Shown one piece after another: positions 51,365 through 62,643 of a stretch of DNA of 64,000 bases. How positions within the stretch are numbered: the stretch's first letter is position 1; every line of letters starts with the position of its first letter. The position numbers and the translations under genes were made by a program. Source of the stretch: Chthoniobacterales bacterium. Lineage in GTDB: Bacteria; Verrucomicrobiota; Verrucomicrobiia; Chthoniobacterales; UBA10450. Under the pieces are notes generated by a model. The model ran no database searches and had not been told where the DNA came from. It saw only the letters and a program-made list of their open reading frames with translations. The stretch lies in the NCBI GenBank assembly GCA_003244145.1, contig QHBM01000037.1, positions 56,507-120,506 of the forward strand, written 5' to 3'.

Positions 51365-51988
51365 ATGCTCACGGAGCGACAGAGAGGAATCCTGGAATTC
51401 ATCCAATCGGAGCAACGCGAAAAAGGGGTCACGCCCAGCACCCGGGAAATCCAGCATCATTTTGGTTTCGCGAGCCAGACTTCCGTCATGCAATACATCG
51501 ACGCGCTGGAGCGGAAAGGTTTCGTCGATCGCCATGCGCGCAAGGCCCGGGCGCTGATCACGCCGGTGCAGAAAGTGCGCATCACCGACATTCCAATTTA
51601 CGGGCAGATTCCCGCGGGAATGGCGACCCTGACCGAGCAGACGATCGAGGGGCATGTCTCCCTCGATGCGCGCTCGGTCAATGCCTCCAAGAACGGACGG
51701 ACGTTCGCGCTCCGGGTGCGCGGCGATTCCATGATCGAGGCTCACATTCTCGATGGCGACATCGTCATTCTGGAGGACCGCAAAGATGTGCAGAACGGCG
51801 ACATCGTGGCGGCGCTGATCGACGGGGAAACGACCTTGAAGCGTTACGTCACGGAACATGGCCGGCCTTATTTGAAAGCGGAGAATCCGCTCTACCCGAA
51901 TCTGGTTCCGGCGCGAGAACTGCGCATTCAAGGCGTGATGGTTTCGCTGGTGCGGAAACAGATGCCGCCGCGCCGCAAACGCGGTTGA
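51365..51988 (+). CDS. lexA: LexA repressor
   Basis: 207-residue SOS repressor and autopeptidase. N-terminal winged helix with TPSTREIQHHFGFASQTSVM and YIDALERKGFVDR. Cleavage site Ala84-Gly85 (QIPAGMATL). Catalytic Ser122 (RGDSMIEAHILDGD) and Lys159 (ETTLKRYV). Basic C-terminal tail RRKRG. Represses the genes with TGTTC-N4-GAACA boxes; two such boxes are next to it. First gene of the lexA-imuA-imuB(N) series. Confidence 0.97.
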   Translation: MLTERQRGILEFIQSEQREKGVTPSTREIQHHFGFASQTSVMQYIDALERKGFVDRHARKARALITPVQKVRITDIPIYGQIPAGMATLTEQTIEGHVSLDARSVNASKNGRTFALRVRGDSMIEAHILDGDIVILEDRKDVQNGDIVAALIDGETTLKRYVTEHGRPYLKAENPLYPNLVPARELRIQGVMVSLVRKQMPPRRKRG

Positions 51989-52008
51989 TCCGCCAGACTT
52001 CGTGTGAG

Positions 52009-52022
52009 TGTTCTCTTGAACA
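52009..52022 (+). promoter_or_regulatory. LexA (SOS) box upstream of imuA
   Basis: TGTTCTCTTGAACA, a perfect TGTTC-N4-GAACA palindrome, between the lexA stop and the imuA ATG (12 bp before it). Gives imuA and the imuB N-terminal fragment their own SOS control. Confidence 0.9.
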
Positions 52023-52034
52023 TATCACGCATTT

Positions 52035-52703
52035 ATGCCAGCGTCGGGCATGGGCGCGAGCAGCAAGATCATTAATCTCCGCCAGCTGCTCGCGGAACGT
52101 TTCCCTCAAACATTTACCGCCCCGGCACTCCGGTTGGCCACCGGCCTGCCGGTGATCGATCAGGCTATCGGTGGCGGATTACCGAAAAGCGCCATCACCG
52201 AGTTGAGCAGTCCCAACCTGAGCGCGGGCAGCGCTCTCCTGATTTACGCTCTTTTGCAGAGCGCGCAGCGCGACGGCTACTTTCTCGCTTTGGTGGACGG
52301 ACAGGACTCCTTTGATCCAGCCGGCGGACTGGGTCAGGGGCGATTGGGCAATCTTCTTTGGGTCCGCTGCACGAAAGCGCTCGAAGCGATTCAGGCAGCC
52401 GATCTGCTTCTGCGCGACGGCAATTTCCCGTTGATCATTCTCGATCTGGTTCTGAATGCCACCGACGAGTTGCGCAAGATCCCGTCGACGAGCTGGTATC
52501 GGCTGCAACGCCTCGCGGAAGCGGCGCCGGCAGCTTTTCTCGTTCTCACGCGCACGAGCATGATCAGCAGCGCGCAATTAAAGCTCTCGCTCGAAAATTC
52601 CTGGAACCTGGCGGACTTGGAACGGGATGGCGGCAGCTCGCGAATGAAGGTCCTGGTGAAACGAGCGCAAGGCGGAAGACAAGCGATGGCGGGAGCAGGC
52701 TGA
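52035..52703 (+). CDS. imuA: ImuA (RecA/SulA-like mutasome protein)
   Basis: 222-residue RecA-fold protein of the ImuA family, the first component of the DnaE2-type SOS mutasome. Typical lines: ALRLATGLPVIDQAIGGGLP, KSAITELSSPNLSAGSALL (Walker A is degenerate, as usual for the family), LALVDGQDSFDPAGGLGQG, NLLWVRCTKALEAIQAADLL and the C-terminal NSWNLADLERDGG. Start ATG 52035; ATG 52050 is also possible. A perfect LexA box directly precedes it. Stop overlaps the imuB fragment start (TGATG). Confidence 0.9.
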   Translation: MPASGMGASSKIINLRQLLAERFPQTFTAPALRLATGLPVIDQAIGGGLPKSAITELSSPNLSAGSALLIYALLQSAQRDGYFLALVDGQDSFDPAGGLGQGRLGNLLWVRCTKALEAIQAADLLLRDGNFPLIILDLVLNATDELRKIPSTSWYRLQRLAEAAPAAFLVLTRTSMISSAQLKLSLENSWNLADLERDGGSSRMKVLVKRAQGGRQAMAGAG

Positions 52704-53221
52704 TGTTCGCGACGATCTATTTGCCGAATTTTTATCTGCAGGCGGCGTTGCGTCACCAGCCGGAGTTGCGCGCGAAACCGGTCGCGTTGATCGACGATCA
52801 GGAAAAGAAAGCGGTGATCATTCAGCTCAACGCCGTGGCTGAAAAAACGGGAGTGAGATGCGGAATGACGCCGAGCCAGGGTTTGGCGCGGTGTCTGCAA
52901 CTGGAGGTGAGAATGCGATTGCTTTCCCGGGAAAAAATCGTTCAGGGAATTTTGCTCGAATTAGCCGGCACCCTCGCGCCTTATCTCGAAGCAACCGCCG
53001 GGGGCATCGCCACCGTTCAATTCACCGAGACAAAGAACCTCGAGCAAAAGGTCACGCGCGTGGTCGAGCAATTGGCCGACGCGGAAATTTTCTCGCAAGC
53101 CGGGATCGCGCCCACGCCCGACGCCAGCTTTCTCGCGGCCCATCTGGCCAGGCCGGTTTTGCAGATCGACGACGCGAGTGAATTTCTCGCCGCGCTTCCG
53201 ATCGAGACGCTCGCTATATAA
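52703..53221 (+). CDS. imuB: ImuB N-terminal fragment (palm/finger part)
   Basis: 172-residue protein equal to the N-terminal third of ImuB, a catalytically inactive Y-family polymerase: MFATIYLPNFYLQAALRHQP, LRAKPVALIDDQEKKAVI, EKTGVRCGMTPSQGLARC, then TPDASFLAAHLARPVLQID and EFLAALPIETLAI, where it stops. In intact ImuB the next residues are the HhH domain WGIxTxGxLAxL, which here is found on the other strand at 42467. The open end coincides with a domain boundary. Coupled to imuA. Either half of a split protein or a broken gene. Confidence 0.9.
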   Translation: MFATIYLPNFYLQAALRHQPELRAKPVALIDDQEKKAVIIQLNAVAEKTGVRCGMTPSQGLARCLQLEVRMRLLSREKIVQGILLELAGTLAPYLEATAGGIATVQFTETKNLEQKVTRVVEQLADAEIFSQAGIAPTPDASFLAAHLARPVLQIDDASEFLAALPIETLAI

Positions 53222-53259
53222 GTGGATCGTGCGCTCCACCTACTCAACCAGCGCAGGGC

Positions 53260-56541
<3,282 letters not shown>

Positions 56542-56545
<4 letters not shown>

Positions 56546-56949
56546 TTTGCCGTGGCGAAAGCGACGTTGGTCACGCCGGCTTCGCTGCAAATATTCAGGA
56601 CGCTCACGACGTTCTTGTAGGCGCCCGTCTCATCGCCGCGAATGACGACGGCCTGATCAGGATAAAGCTGCACCAGATTTTTCAGCATCTCGGTCAACTC
56701 CGCGGCCGTCAAGGTGCGCCGGTTCACCACCACGTTTCCGTCCGCCTTCACGTTCACGACCACATCGCCGATCGGCGCGGTCTTCTCTTTCGCGGAAGTC
56801 GCTTTGGGCACTTTGACGTCCAGCTCGTTTTCATTCCGGGCCGCATTCCAGGTCATGAGAAAGAAAATGAGCAGGAGCAAAAGGACATCGACCAGCGGAG
56901 CCAATTGAATGCCCGGATGCTGCGGGGTGGCGTGCCTGCGCAAGTTCAT
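56542..56949 (-). CDS. ExbD/TolR-family biopolymer transport protein
   Basis: 135-residue protein with a short cytoplasmic N-terminus, one membrane helix containing the essential Asp (QLAPLVDVLLLLLIFFLMTW) and a periplasmic domain (VNVKADGNVVVNRRTLTAAE, then QAVVIRGDETGAYKNVVSV). Partner of the ExbB/TolQ-like protein encoded just upstream; couples proton flow to envelope work. Start ATG 56949, 49 bp after the exbB-like stop. Confidence 0.93.
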
Positions 56950-56998
56950 AGCAAAATGTCAGGGACAGCGAGTCAGGTTCTCTGACGCACCTGTCGCC

Positions 56999-57751
56999 TC
57001 AAAATTCATCTTCGAGCAGGACGGGCGTGCGCTCCGGAGACCGTTTGTTGTACTGCAACGAGAGCAATGCCAGAATGTGGGTCACGGCCGACTCCAGGTC
57101 GGAGATGATCTTCTGCACGCGCCCGCGGAAGTAGGCGTAGAAAATCATGGCGGGAATGCCGATGGCCAGACCCGCCGCGGTATTCACGAGCGCCTGGCTA
57201 ACGCCGCTCGAGAGCAAGGCGTAACGCGCCGTGCCGAGATCCGAACCGAGCGCGCCGAATGATTTGATGATGCCGAAGACGGTGCCGAGCAGTCCCAGCA
57301 TCGGCGCGATCATGCCAATATCCGCGAGATAGATGACGCGATTGTTCAGGCTCGAGGCCACGCGCGTTCCTTCGGTTTCCGCGATCTCACGAACCTGAGC
57401 GAAATCGGCGCTCGGATTTTTTGTAGTGAAATCGAGCACCTTCTGCACGACACGCGCAATCGCCTCTCCGTGCCGATTGGAAACCGCGAGCAAACCAAGA
57501 TAATCGCGTTTCCGCAAAAGTGCGTCGGCCGTGGCCATGAAACCGCTCGAGACCACCGAACCGCGGCGGATCGTCAACAGATAGACGATCACAAGCATCA
57601 CCGAAAAAATCGAGAGAATGAAGAGCGGGATCATCACCGGACCCGCGCCGATGATGGTGTCGAGAATCGATTTGGTCCGGGGCAAATCGACAAGTGGCGG
57701 AGTCGGAGTTTGCGCGAGAAATGGCGCCACCAGCGCAAGGATATTATTCAT
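56999..57751 (-). CDS. ExbB/TolQ/MotA-family proton channel protein
   Basis: 250-residue membrane protein with three helices: GAGPVMIPLFILSIFSVMLV, YLADIGMIAPMLGLLGTVFG and the third around TAAGLAIGIPAMIFYAYF, matching the MotA_ExbB signature. First gene of the ExbB-ExbD-TPR operon; N-terminal segment FLAQTPTPPLVD resembles a short leader. No TonB or TonB-dependent receptor is in the window, so the energised partner is unknown. Confidence 0.93.
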   Translation of the reverse strand: MNNILALVAPFLAQTPTPPLVDLPRTKSILDTIIGAGPVMIPLFILSIFSVMLVIVYLLTIRRGSVVSSGFMATADALLRKRDYLGLLAVSNRHGEAIARVVQKVLDFTTKNPSADFAQVREIAETEGTRVASSLNNRVIYLADIGMIAPMLGLLGTVFGIIKSFGALGSDLGTARYALLSSGVSQALVNTAAGLAIGIPAMIFYAYFRGRVQKIISDLESAVTHILALLSLQYNKRSPERTPVLLEDEF

Positions 57752-57839
57752 TCCGAAAGTGCTGTTACGATAGGCAGCGAGGACAAGAGATGCAAATTGC
57801 GCTCAGCCTCCAGAGAGACCGCCGCGGGGCAGGCAGCGT

Positions 57840-59825
57840 TCAAACAAACTTTTCCCCCGCGAGCCACCGGCGCACCCGGAAAATGTGGGCGGGCTGCACT
57901 TGAGGATCGAGTTCCACGTAATGGCGATCGCCATGCCAGAGGTAACGCGCGTCGCTCAGGAGGTCGTGGACCTGGTAAACATCGGTGTCCATCGGTCCGA
58001 AATCCGCGAGCGGGATATGGATGTAGGAATTCTGCGAACGCTGCGGATCGAGATTCACGACGACGAGAATGATGTTGTCGCGCGCGGGCGTCATCTTGGC
58101 GTAGCAAAGAATGGCGTCGTTCTCCGTCCGGCAGAAACGCAGGTTATCATAGAGATGGAGCGCGCGATTTTCTTTCCGGATCCGGTTTAGCTGCGTGATC
58201 CAGGCTTTGATATTTCCCGGCGCGTCCCAATCACGTTCCTTCCACTGATATTTTTCGGAATCGAGATATTCCTCGCGCTGCGGCAACGCGGCGTTCTCGC
58301 ATAACTCGAAGCCGCTGTAGATGCCGTAAACGCTCGAGAGCGTCGCGGCCAAAACCGACCGGATCATGAACATTGGCCGGCCGCCTTCCTGCAGATGAAA
58401 CGGCAGGATGTCAGGCGTGTTGGTGAAGATATTGCCGCGAAAATATTCGCGCATCTCAGTTTGAGTGAGCTCAGCAAAATATTCCGCGAGCTCCGCCTTG
58501 CCGGTTCGCCAGGTAAAATAAGTGTAGCTCTGGGTGAAGCCCGCCTTAGCCAGCGCTTTCATCATCTTGGGCTTGGTAAAAGCCTCTGAGAGAAAAATCA
58601 CGTCCGGATACTGCGCCCGCACCCCGGTGATCAGGTACTCCCAAAACGCGACCGGCTTCGTGTGCGGATTATCCACCCGAAAAATGCGGACGCCGCGCTC
58701 CGCCCAAAAGAGAATGATGCTCACCATCTCCTGCCAGAGCTCGAGCCAGTTTTCGCAGCGGAAATTCAGCGGGTAAATGTCTTCGTATTTTTTCGGCGGA
58801 TTCTCCGCGTACTTGATCGTTCCATCCGGCCGCTTGTAGAACCACTCCGGATGTTCCCAAACGTACGGATGATCGGGCGAACAATTGATCGCGAAATCGA
58901 GGGCGATCTCCATCCCGCGGCTCCGAATCTCCTGCTCGAGCCAGGCGAAATCCTCAAATGTTCCCAGCGCCGGCTCGATCGCCTTGTGACCGCCCCGTTC
59001 GCTGCCGATCGCGTACGGGACGCCGGGCTCCCAGGGCTCGCAGGTAACGGAGTTGTTCCGGCCTTTCCGATTGGTATGACCGATCGGATGGATCGGTGGA
59101 AAATAAATGACGTCGAACCCCATCGCCTTCGCCTCGTCGACTCGCGGCAGGCAATCGCGAAAGGTTGAACCGCGATCACCGAAACCTTCCGCCGAGCGCG
59201 GGAAAAATTCATACCACGCGGCTGTTCTTGCTTCCTTCCGGTCCACCACGACGCGTGGCGCCGGGCCGTATTGGGTGGCGTTTTCCCGGTCTGGGTAAGT
59301 GGCCATCAGGACTTCGAGCTCGCCGGAATGCGCGATCTCGTTGACTTGGTCGGGGTCTCCGGCCCGGATCGCTTCGGCGAGTTCGCGGAGCCGGTTGGCG
59401 TCGGTCCAGTCGGTCGAGCGAGCCGCGGCTTGATCCAACAACGCCGCACCTTCCAACGTTTCGCTAAACAAATTCGTTAGGCCGGCTTCGAACTTCGTCG
59501 CAAATTCGTGCTGCCAACCGCGAAACTTATCGGTCCACGCCTCCACGGTGTATTCGTAAGTCGCGTTCTGGTAGAGAGTGCAGACGCCCCGCCAGCGATC
59601 GTTGTCCACAAACGCCATCGGAGTTTCCTGCCAGCGCGTTTCGCCCACCTGCCGCCATTTCAAGGCAGCCGCCACCACGTCGTGCCCGTCCTTGAAAACA
59701 TCCGCTTCGACCACGAGGTCATCGCCGACGACGCGTTTGACCATGTAGCGCCCGCCATCCACGAGCGGTTGGACGTTCTCAATAACGGCGGGTGGAAAGG
59801 CCCGTAGCATGGGGCCATCAATCAA
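57840..59825 (-). CDS. glgE: Alpha-1,4-glucan:maltose-1-phosphate maltosyltransferase
   Basis: 661-residue GH13_3 enzyme that extends alpha-glucan with maltose from maltose 1-phosphate. N-terminal Ig-like domain (VVAAALKWRQVGETRWQE, DNDRWRGVCTLYQNATYEYT), then the (beta/alpha)8 barrel: GFDVIYFPPIHPIGHTNRKG, nucleophile Asp in RIFRVDNPHTKPVAFWEYL, acid/base Glu in VIFLSEAFTKPKMM and SYTYFTWRTGKAELAEYF. C-terminal ILVVVNLDPQRSQNSYIHIP. The rest of the pathway (treS, pep2/mak, glgB) is not in the window. A HTH regulator gene lies 54 bp upstream on the same strand. Confidence 0.96.
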   Translation of the reverse strand: MIDGPMLRAFPPAVIENVQPLVDGGRYMVKRVVGDDLVVEADVFKDGHDVVAAALKWRQVGETRWQETPMAFVDNDRWRGVCTLYQNATYEYTVEAWTDKFRGWQHEFATKFEAGLTNLFSETLEGAALLDQAAARSTDWTDANRLRELAEAIRAGDPDQVNEIAHSGELEVLMATYPDRENATQYGPAPRVVVDRKEARTAAWYEFFPRSAEGFGDRGSTFRDCLPRVDEAKAMGFDVIYFPPIHPIGHTNRKGRNNSVTCEPWEPGVPYAIGSERGGHKAIEPALGTFEDFAWLEQEIRSRGMEIALDFAINCSPDHPYVWEHPEWFYKRPDGTIKYAENPPKKYEDIYPLNFRCENWLELWQEMVSIILFWAERGVRIFRVDNPHTKPVAFWEYLITGVRAQYPDVIFLSEAFTKPKMMKALAKAGFTQSYTYFTWRTGKAELAEYFAELTQTEMREYFRGNIFTNTPDILPFHLQEGGRPMFMIRSVLAATLSSVYGIYSGFELCENAALPQREEYLDSEKYQWKERDWDAPGNIKAWITQLNRIRKENRALHLYDNLRFCRTENDAILCYAKMTPARDNIILVVVNLDPQRSQNSYIHIPLADFGPMDTDVYQVHDLLSDARYLWHGDRHYVELDPQVQPAHIFRVRRWLAGEKFV

Positions 59826-59879
59826 CCGAAATTCGCCTGCCGCGAAAGAAGAATTCTCCGCCGGAGGGCGAAGCGGTTA

Positions 59880-60521
59880 TCAAACCGCGAAATAAAAGGC
59901 GCACTCGTATAAACCCGAGGTGCGCGTTTCTTCCCGTCGGACTTCCATGCCGAGCACCCCCTGGAAGAGATCATGCTCGAGCCGGCCGATGATAGGATAC
60001 TCATCGAGCAGGTTCAGGATGGGCGAATGACACTCCAGAATTTGGGGGCCGCCTTCCTTTTCGTCGGCGACAAACTGCGACATGTAACCTTCCTTTTCGC
60101 GCAGCGTCGAGAGCCATTTGGCGCGTTCCACGACCGTATCGCCTTTGACCTTGGCCTTGAGCGCGGCCGCCTTTCGCTCAAACACATTGAAGAGCATTTT
60201 TTCCGGGCCGTTCGGTCCGTACACTTCCTTGATCGATTTCAGCAGCTCGAGAGTAAAATCATTGCTATCGCAAGGGAACAAGTCGTGGGTGCGCCGGGTC
60301 AGGCGGTAAACCATTTCCGGGCGGCCCATTTTTTGCGGGCGTCGCCAGGTGTCGAGATAACCATCGCGCTCGAGAGTGAGACAATGCTGCTTGATTCCCA
60401 TGTAACTCATCTTCATCCGGGTGACGAGTTCGTTGACGGAGAGCCCTTTGGTGCGCTTCAGAGTATTAAGAATCTCGAGCCGCTGGGTGCGGCCGATTTC
60501 GGAAAGTAATTGTTGGTTCAC
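59880..60521 (-). CDS. Winged-helix transcriptional regulator (SufR/DeoR-like)
   Basis: 213-residue regulator. N-terminal helix-turn-helix TQRLEILNTLKRTKGLSVNE followed by LVTRMKMSYMGIKQHCLTLE and the wing TWRRPQKMGRPEMVYRLT. The C-terminal domain (HSPILNLLDEYPIIGRLEHD, then LFQGVLGMEV) resembles SufR-type regulators but keeps only two of the cluster-ligand cysteines (ECHSPI and YECAF), so Fe-S sensing is doubtful. Could control glgE downstream; no operator identified. Confidence 0.8.
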   Translation of the reverse strand: MNQQLLSEIGRTQRLEILNTLKRTKGLSVNELVTRMKMSYMGIKQHCLTLERDGYLDTWRRPQKMGRPEMVYRLTRRTHDLFPCDSNDFTLELLKSIKEVYGPNGPEKMLFNVFERKAAALKAKVKGDTVVERAKWLSTLREKEGYMSQFVADEKEGGPQILECHSPILNLLDEYPIIGRLEHDLFQGVLGMEVRREETRTSGLYECAFYFAV

Positions 60522-60612
60522 AGCGGGCTCCGGTTAGTTGGGCGCAGAGATTACCCGCACACGCCTTGGAAAGGCAATAACAAATTTACGCAAGATTCAG
60601 GAGCAAAGGAAA

Positions 60613-61704
60613 TTAACGTTCCCCGGCGATCCGCCGCCCGGAAGTGGGGTCGAAAAAGTGCCCCTTCGCCAGATTCATCTCGAATTGCAACCGGTGCCCG
60701 GCGTCGTTTTGGCCCATCCCGTCCCGGGTTCGGCAGACCAAGGCGTGCGCGCCGGTCTGGAGATAGAGAACTCCCTCGGCGCCGGTTGGTTCGACCAATT
60801 CCACTAAGGCCCGGAAACCGTTCGCAGAGGGTTGCGGCTCATTCGCGGGCGCGGCAACCTCGATGTCTTCCGGCCGAATTCCGAGCACGATTGCCTGACC
60901 CGCAAAATCCTGCGCACCCGGACACTCCGTTACCGGCAGGCGGACCTTGATCGTGCCATCGCCGCGTTCCGAAAAAATAAGCGAATCGCGATCCTGCTTC
61001 AGGCTGCCGTGCACCAGATTCATCGGCGGTTGGCCGGCAAATCCCGCGACGAAAAGATTCGCCGGCGCTTGATAGATCGCCGACGCAATCGCGTCCTGCT
61101 GGACCGCGCCGCGATCCAGAATGATCAGGCGATCGCCCACCGCCATGGCTTCGATCGGGTTGTGCGTGGCGTAGATCATCGTTGCTGCTGGTAAACGCTG
61201 GCGCAGTTTGTTGATCTCAGCGCGTCCCCGCGCGCGCGCATCCCAATCGAGATTCGAGAAGGGTTCGTCGAAAAGGAACACCTTCGGCTGGCGCACAATC
61301 GCGCGGGCCAGCGCGACACTCTGCCGTTCCTCGGGGGAAAGAAGTTCCGGCATCCGATCCAGCAACTCTTGCAAACCAAGCATTTCAGCCACGGCGAGGA
61401 CGCGCTTTTTCACCTCGCTCTGGGAAAATTTTCCCGACCGCAGAGCGAAGGCCATGTTCTCCTGGACCGACATGCGCGGATACGGCGCGTAGTCTTTAGA
61501 GACAAGCGCAATGTCGCGGTCGCTGGGCGCGACATCGCTCACGCGCCGTTCGCCGATAAAAATGTCGCCGTGCGCCGTTTCCAAACCTGCGATCGTCCGA
61601 AGAATGGCGGAACAGCCACAACCGGCCGGCCCGGCCAGGACGACAAATTCCCGGTCCGGGATTTCAAGATGGAGGTCGCTGTTTTTGAAAGTGACTTTGG
61701 CCAT
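60613..61704 (-). CDS. MalK/UgpC-like ABC ATPase with degenerate ATP-binding motifs
   Basis: 363-residue protein with the full architecture of a sugar-importer ATPase: nucleotide-binding domain (1-235) plus C-terminal TOBE/MOBE domain (IVLGIRPEDIEVAAP, RALVELVEPTGAEGVLYL). Several motifs are altered: Walker A reads GPAGCGCSA with Cys31 in place of Lys, the Q-loop Gln is Lys70 (ALVSKDYAPYP), and the LSGGQ signature is LSPEE (122-126). Walker B with catalytic Glu147 (FLFDEPFSNLD) and the switch His (YATHNPIEAM) remain. No permease or binding-protein gene is adjacent. ATP hydrolysis is doubtful; it may be a regulatory paralogue. One base after ygfZ. Confidence 0.85.
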   Translation of the reverse strand: MAKVTFKNSDLHLEIPDREFVVLAGPAGCGCSAILRTIAGLETAHGDIFIGERRVSDVAPSDRDIALVSKDYAPYPRMSVQENMAFALRSGKFSQSEVKKRVLAVAEMLGLQELLDRMPELLSPEERQSVALARAIVRQPKVFLFDEPFSNLDWDARARGRAEINKLRQRLPAATMIYATHNPIEAMAVGDRLIILDRGAVQQDAIASAIYQAPANLFVAGFAGQPPMNLVHGSLKQDRDSLIFSERGDGTIKVRLPVTECPGAQDFAGQAIVLGIRPEDIEVAAPANEPQPSANGFRALVELVEPTGAEGVLYLQTGAHALVCRTRDGMGQNDAGHRLQFEMNLAKGHFFDPTSGRRIAGER

Positions 61705-61705
61705 T

Positions 61706-62593
61706 TCAGATAAACGGCAACGGAACGATCTCGACCGCAACGCTGGCGTCCGCATCGGAATTCGAGGCGCGAAGATGTGAGCCCGTTGCGTTGAAGCCTC
61801 GTTTCACGTAGCCGAGCGCGATCTCCCTTTCCAATTTCGGGCTGTGCGCGGCGCTGGTGATCCAGCCGACATCTTTGCTTTCCCCTTCGCTCGGCGCGAG
61901 CCGCATCCCGGCGCGCAGCGCCTCCGCGGAAAGCGACACCAGCCCGCACAGACGCTTGTTGGTCTGGCCTGACATTTTCATGCGCGAGATCACTTCCTGC
62001 CCGATGTAGCAGCCCTTGAAATAATCGATCGAAGTCGCTTCCAGATTCGCTTCAACCGGAATGATTTCATCCGTCAGCTCGCGGCCCCAGCCTGGCACTC
62101 CGCGCTCGATTCGAAAAACCTCCGCGCATTCCTCGTCGCAGAAATCAGAAGCCGTCGATAGTTGCAGGCGAATCTGTTCGCGGTCCACTTTCTCGTTCTC
62201 GAACCAGAGATCGTATCCCGGATAAGCGAATCGATTCGCCAGAACAGTCCGCACGGATGCCGAAGCAGTCGCCGGCGTTTCGCCCGTGGCGTGGAAAATC
62301 GCAAAGCGATCCGTCACATCCTCGATCTGCACATCGTCGGCGATGATGTAACGATCGAGCCGGGCCGGCAGCTCTTCGCGGAGTTCCGGGTCGGCGTCCA
62401 TAAGAAAAGCACCAACCTCCGCGGAAATGAAAACGTGCGCGCTCAATTTTCCCTTTGCATTCAAGACCGACGCTTGCATCGCGGACGCGGCGGTGGCTTT
62501 GCGAAGGTCGTTGGTAATTTGACCGTTGAGAAACCGCAAGGCGTCGACTCCTGTGACGCGCAATTTTACCCGCGCCGAAAGATCAAAAAACAT
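61706..62593 (-). CDS. ygfZ: YgfZ/GcvT-family folate-binding protein
   Basis: 295-residue member of the YgfZ branch of the GcvT fold, folate-dependent helper of Fe-S enzyme and tRNA thiolation (MiaB) function. The diagnostic motif is KGCYIGQEVISRMK; also FDLSARVKLRVTGVDALRFL, NGQITNDL and the closing IALGYVKRGF. Start ATG 62593 (MFFDLS) fits the family N-terminus; the upstream frame runs into the dehydrogenase-like gene. Directly precedes the MalK-like gene with one base between. Confidence 0.92.
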   Translation of the reverse strand: MFFDLSARVKLRVTGVDALRFLNGQITNDLRKATAASAMQASVLNAKGKLSAHVFISAEVGAFLMDADPELREELPARLDRYIIADDVQIEDVTDRFAIFHATGETPATASASVRTVLANRFAYPGYDLWFENEKVDREQIRLQLSTASDFCDEECAEVFRIERGVPGWGRELTDEIIPVEANLEATSIDYFKGCYIGQEVISRMKMSGQTNKRLCGLVSLSAEALRAGMRLAPSEGESKDVGWITSAAHSPKLEREIALGYVKRGFNATGSHLRASNSDADASVAVEIVPLPFI

Positions 62594-62643
62594 ATCCCGC
62601 CTGGGTTTGGAGGACGGCGTCGGGCCGGACGCTTCGGGCGGAT

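Noticed and set aside
60613..61704. MalK-like gene as part of a complete sugar ABC importer
   Set aside because: No permease or solute-binding protein gene is adjacent on either side, and the ATPase motifs are degenerate.
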